From positions 1,984,001 through 2,048,000 of the forward strand of contig NZ_JUHH01000001.1 of the NCBI RefSeq assembly GCF_000799735.1: a stretch of DNA of 64,000 bases. The letters are read 5' to 3'. This document shows positions 63,297 through 64,000 of the stretch, in pieces. The notes beneath the pieces were generated by a model. It was given only the letters and a program-made list of their open reading frames with translations. It did not search any database and was not told the origin of the DNA. The DNA is from Methylotenera sp. G11. GTDB lineage: Bacteria > Pseudomonadota > Gammaproteobacteria > Burkholderiales > Methylophilaceae. The number at the start of each line of letters is the position of its first letter. Positions within the stretch are counted from its first letter, which is position 1. A program made the translations under genes and the position numbers.

Positions 63297-64000
63297 ATGA
63301 ATAATACCTACAAGAAAATTCTATCCGCGCTGATGGCATTAAGCTTTGCGCTGAACCCTCTCGGAACGGTGGCGGAAGACATTGATATCTTTACCGGGGA
63401 TTCCGCCGGCGTCTCCGAGCGCCCGAATGTGCTGATTGTGCTGGACAACACTTCAAACTGGGCAAGGCAGAGCCAGCAATGGCCGGGAGGGCTGACCCAG
63501 GGGCAGGCCGAAGTGCGTTCGATCAAGAATGTGCTGGATTCAGTTGGCAGTGACATCAATGTAGGCGTGATGGAGTTCGTGACCAACGGCAATGCCAATA
63601 ATATCGGTGGTTTCCTGCGCTTTCCTATCCTGCCTATGGACGCTACCAACAAAGCCGCGCTGAAAGCCGAGATGGATGAAATATTCGGTGATATCAACGG
63701 CACGAACGAGAAGCGCAACTCCAACACGCCATACGGCAACCTGGCGTATGACATGTATAACTACTTTGCCGGCGCTAATGTAGGCAGTAATAGCAGCAGC
63801 CTGAACCCGCCTAGCGCCAGGGTGGATGACCGCGCCTACGATACCTTGTACAGCAACTTCAAGACGCCGCTTTCCAGTGCTACCAGCTGCGCCAAGAATT
63901 ATATTATTTTTATCAGTAATCCAACTTCAAGTGGTCCTTCCAGTGACACTGCGGCAAATAAAGCGGAGTTAAGCGCATTAGGTTGTAGTACTGCTAATAT
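63297..64000 (+). CDS. pilY1: PilY1-type pilus-tip adhesin, 3' end outside window
   Basis: The first 234 codons are present and the frame is open to the last base. A signal peptide (cleavage about residue 26, GTVAED) precedes a von Willebrand A-like domain: PNVLIVLDNTSNWARQS with a MIDAS-like D-x-T-S, and later CAKNYIIFISN. PilY1 sits at the pilus tip, takes part in adhesion and surface sensing, and is stabilised by the minor pilins encoded directly upstream. The start has only a weak GAGA ribosome-binding site 10 nt upstream. Confidence 0.9.
   Translation, partial: MNNTYKKILSALMALSFALNPLGTVAEDIDIFTGDSAGVSERPNVLIVLDNTSNWARQSQQWPGGLTQGQAEVRSIKNVLDSVGSDINVGVMEFVTNGNANNIGGFLRFPILPMDATNKAALKAEMDEIFGDINGTNEKRNSNTPYGNLAYDMYNYFAGANVGSNSSSLNPPSARVDDRAYDTLYSNFKTPLSSATSCAKNYIIFISNPTSSGPSSDTAANKAELSALGCSTAN

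Overview
The window reads as the chromosome of a methylotrophic betaproteobacterium, most likely Methylophilaceae (Methylotenera, Methylovorus or Methylobacillus-like). The pointers are a solitary pqqA (PQQ is the cofactor of methanol dehydrogenase), a long-form 6-phosphogluconate dehydrogenase (formaldehyde oxidation in the ribulose monophosphate cycle), purU, metH, a torF-like porin/glnK/amtB nitrogen block and a betaproteobacterial minor-pilin operon. The taxon is inferred from gene content only.

Accessory part, about 1-20.1 kb. It opens inside a giant two-partner-secretion exoprotein (FhaB/CdiA type). Its C-terminus carries a lipase-like Ser-Asp-His pattern and is followed after 2 nt by a lipoprotein that could be its immunity partner. 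Then come a divergent orphan piece of an exoprotein mid-region, a 31-residue lipoprotein gene, a headless REP-associated transposase and copies of a 74-bp inverted-repeat element. Minus-strand secreted proteins of unknown function follow; two of them end inside the repeat element. Next is a 1274-residue protein with an N-terminal lysozyme-like motif and C-terminal Asp-rich calcium-binding-like motifs, preceded by an LprI-like (DUF1311) gene, and then two lipoprotein-type genes. The area looks like a turnover zone for secreted toxins and their protection genes.

Housekeeping part, about 20.7-64 kb. In order: cupin, tsaC/sua5, MliC-like lipoprotein, a GGDEF-EAL receptor, gnd, a YvlD-type membrane protein, dienelactone hydrolase, thiS-thiG-apaG-mltA, and pqqA facing mltA across a shared terminator. 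A minus-strand envelope lipid/polysaccharide cluster follows (ArsR-type regulator, aas, lplT, LTA-synthase-like sulfatase, glycosidase-like/LPS-kinase fusion), with a promoter whose operator overlaps the -10 and touches the start codon. Next are torF-glnK-amtB under a near-consensus sigma-54 promoter, ubiK-comM, metH, a Fic protein overlapping mpl, a TonB-like gene, a ferredoxin, HIT-nadA-nudB-ispH on the minus strand, purU, lysA with lptM, and the minor pilin operon pilE-fimT-pilV-pilW-pilX-pilY1, cut by the window end.

Several families of short inverted repeats sit in the gaps. No rRNA, tRNA, CRISPR array or complete insertion sequence was recognised.
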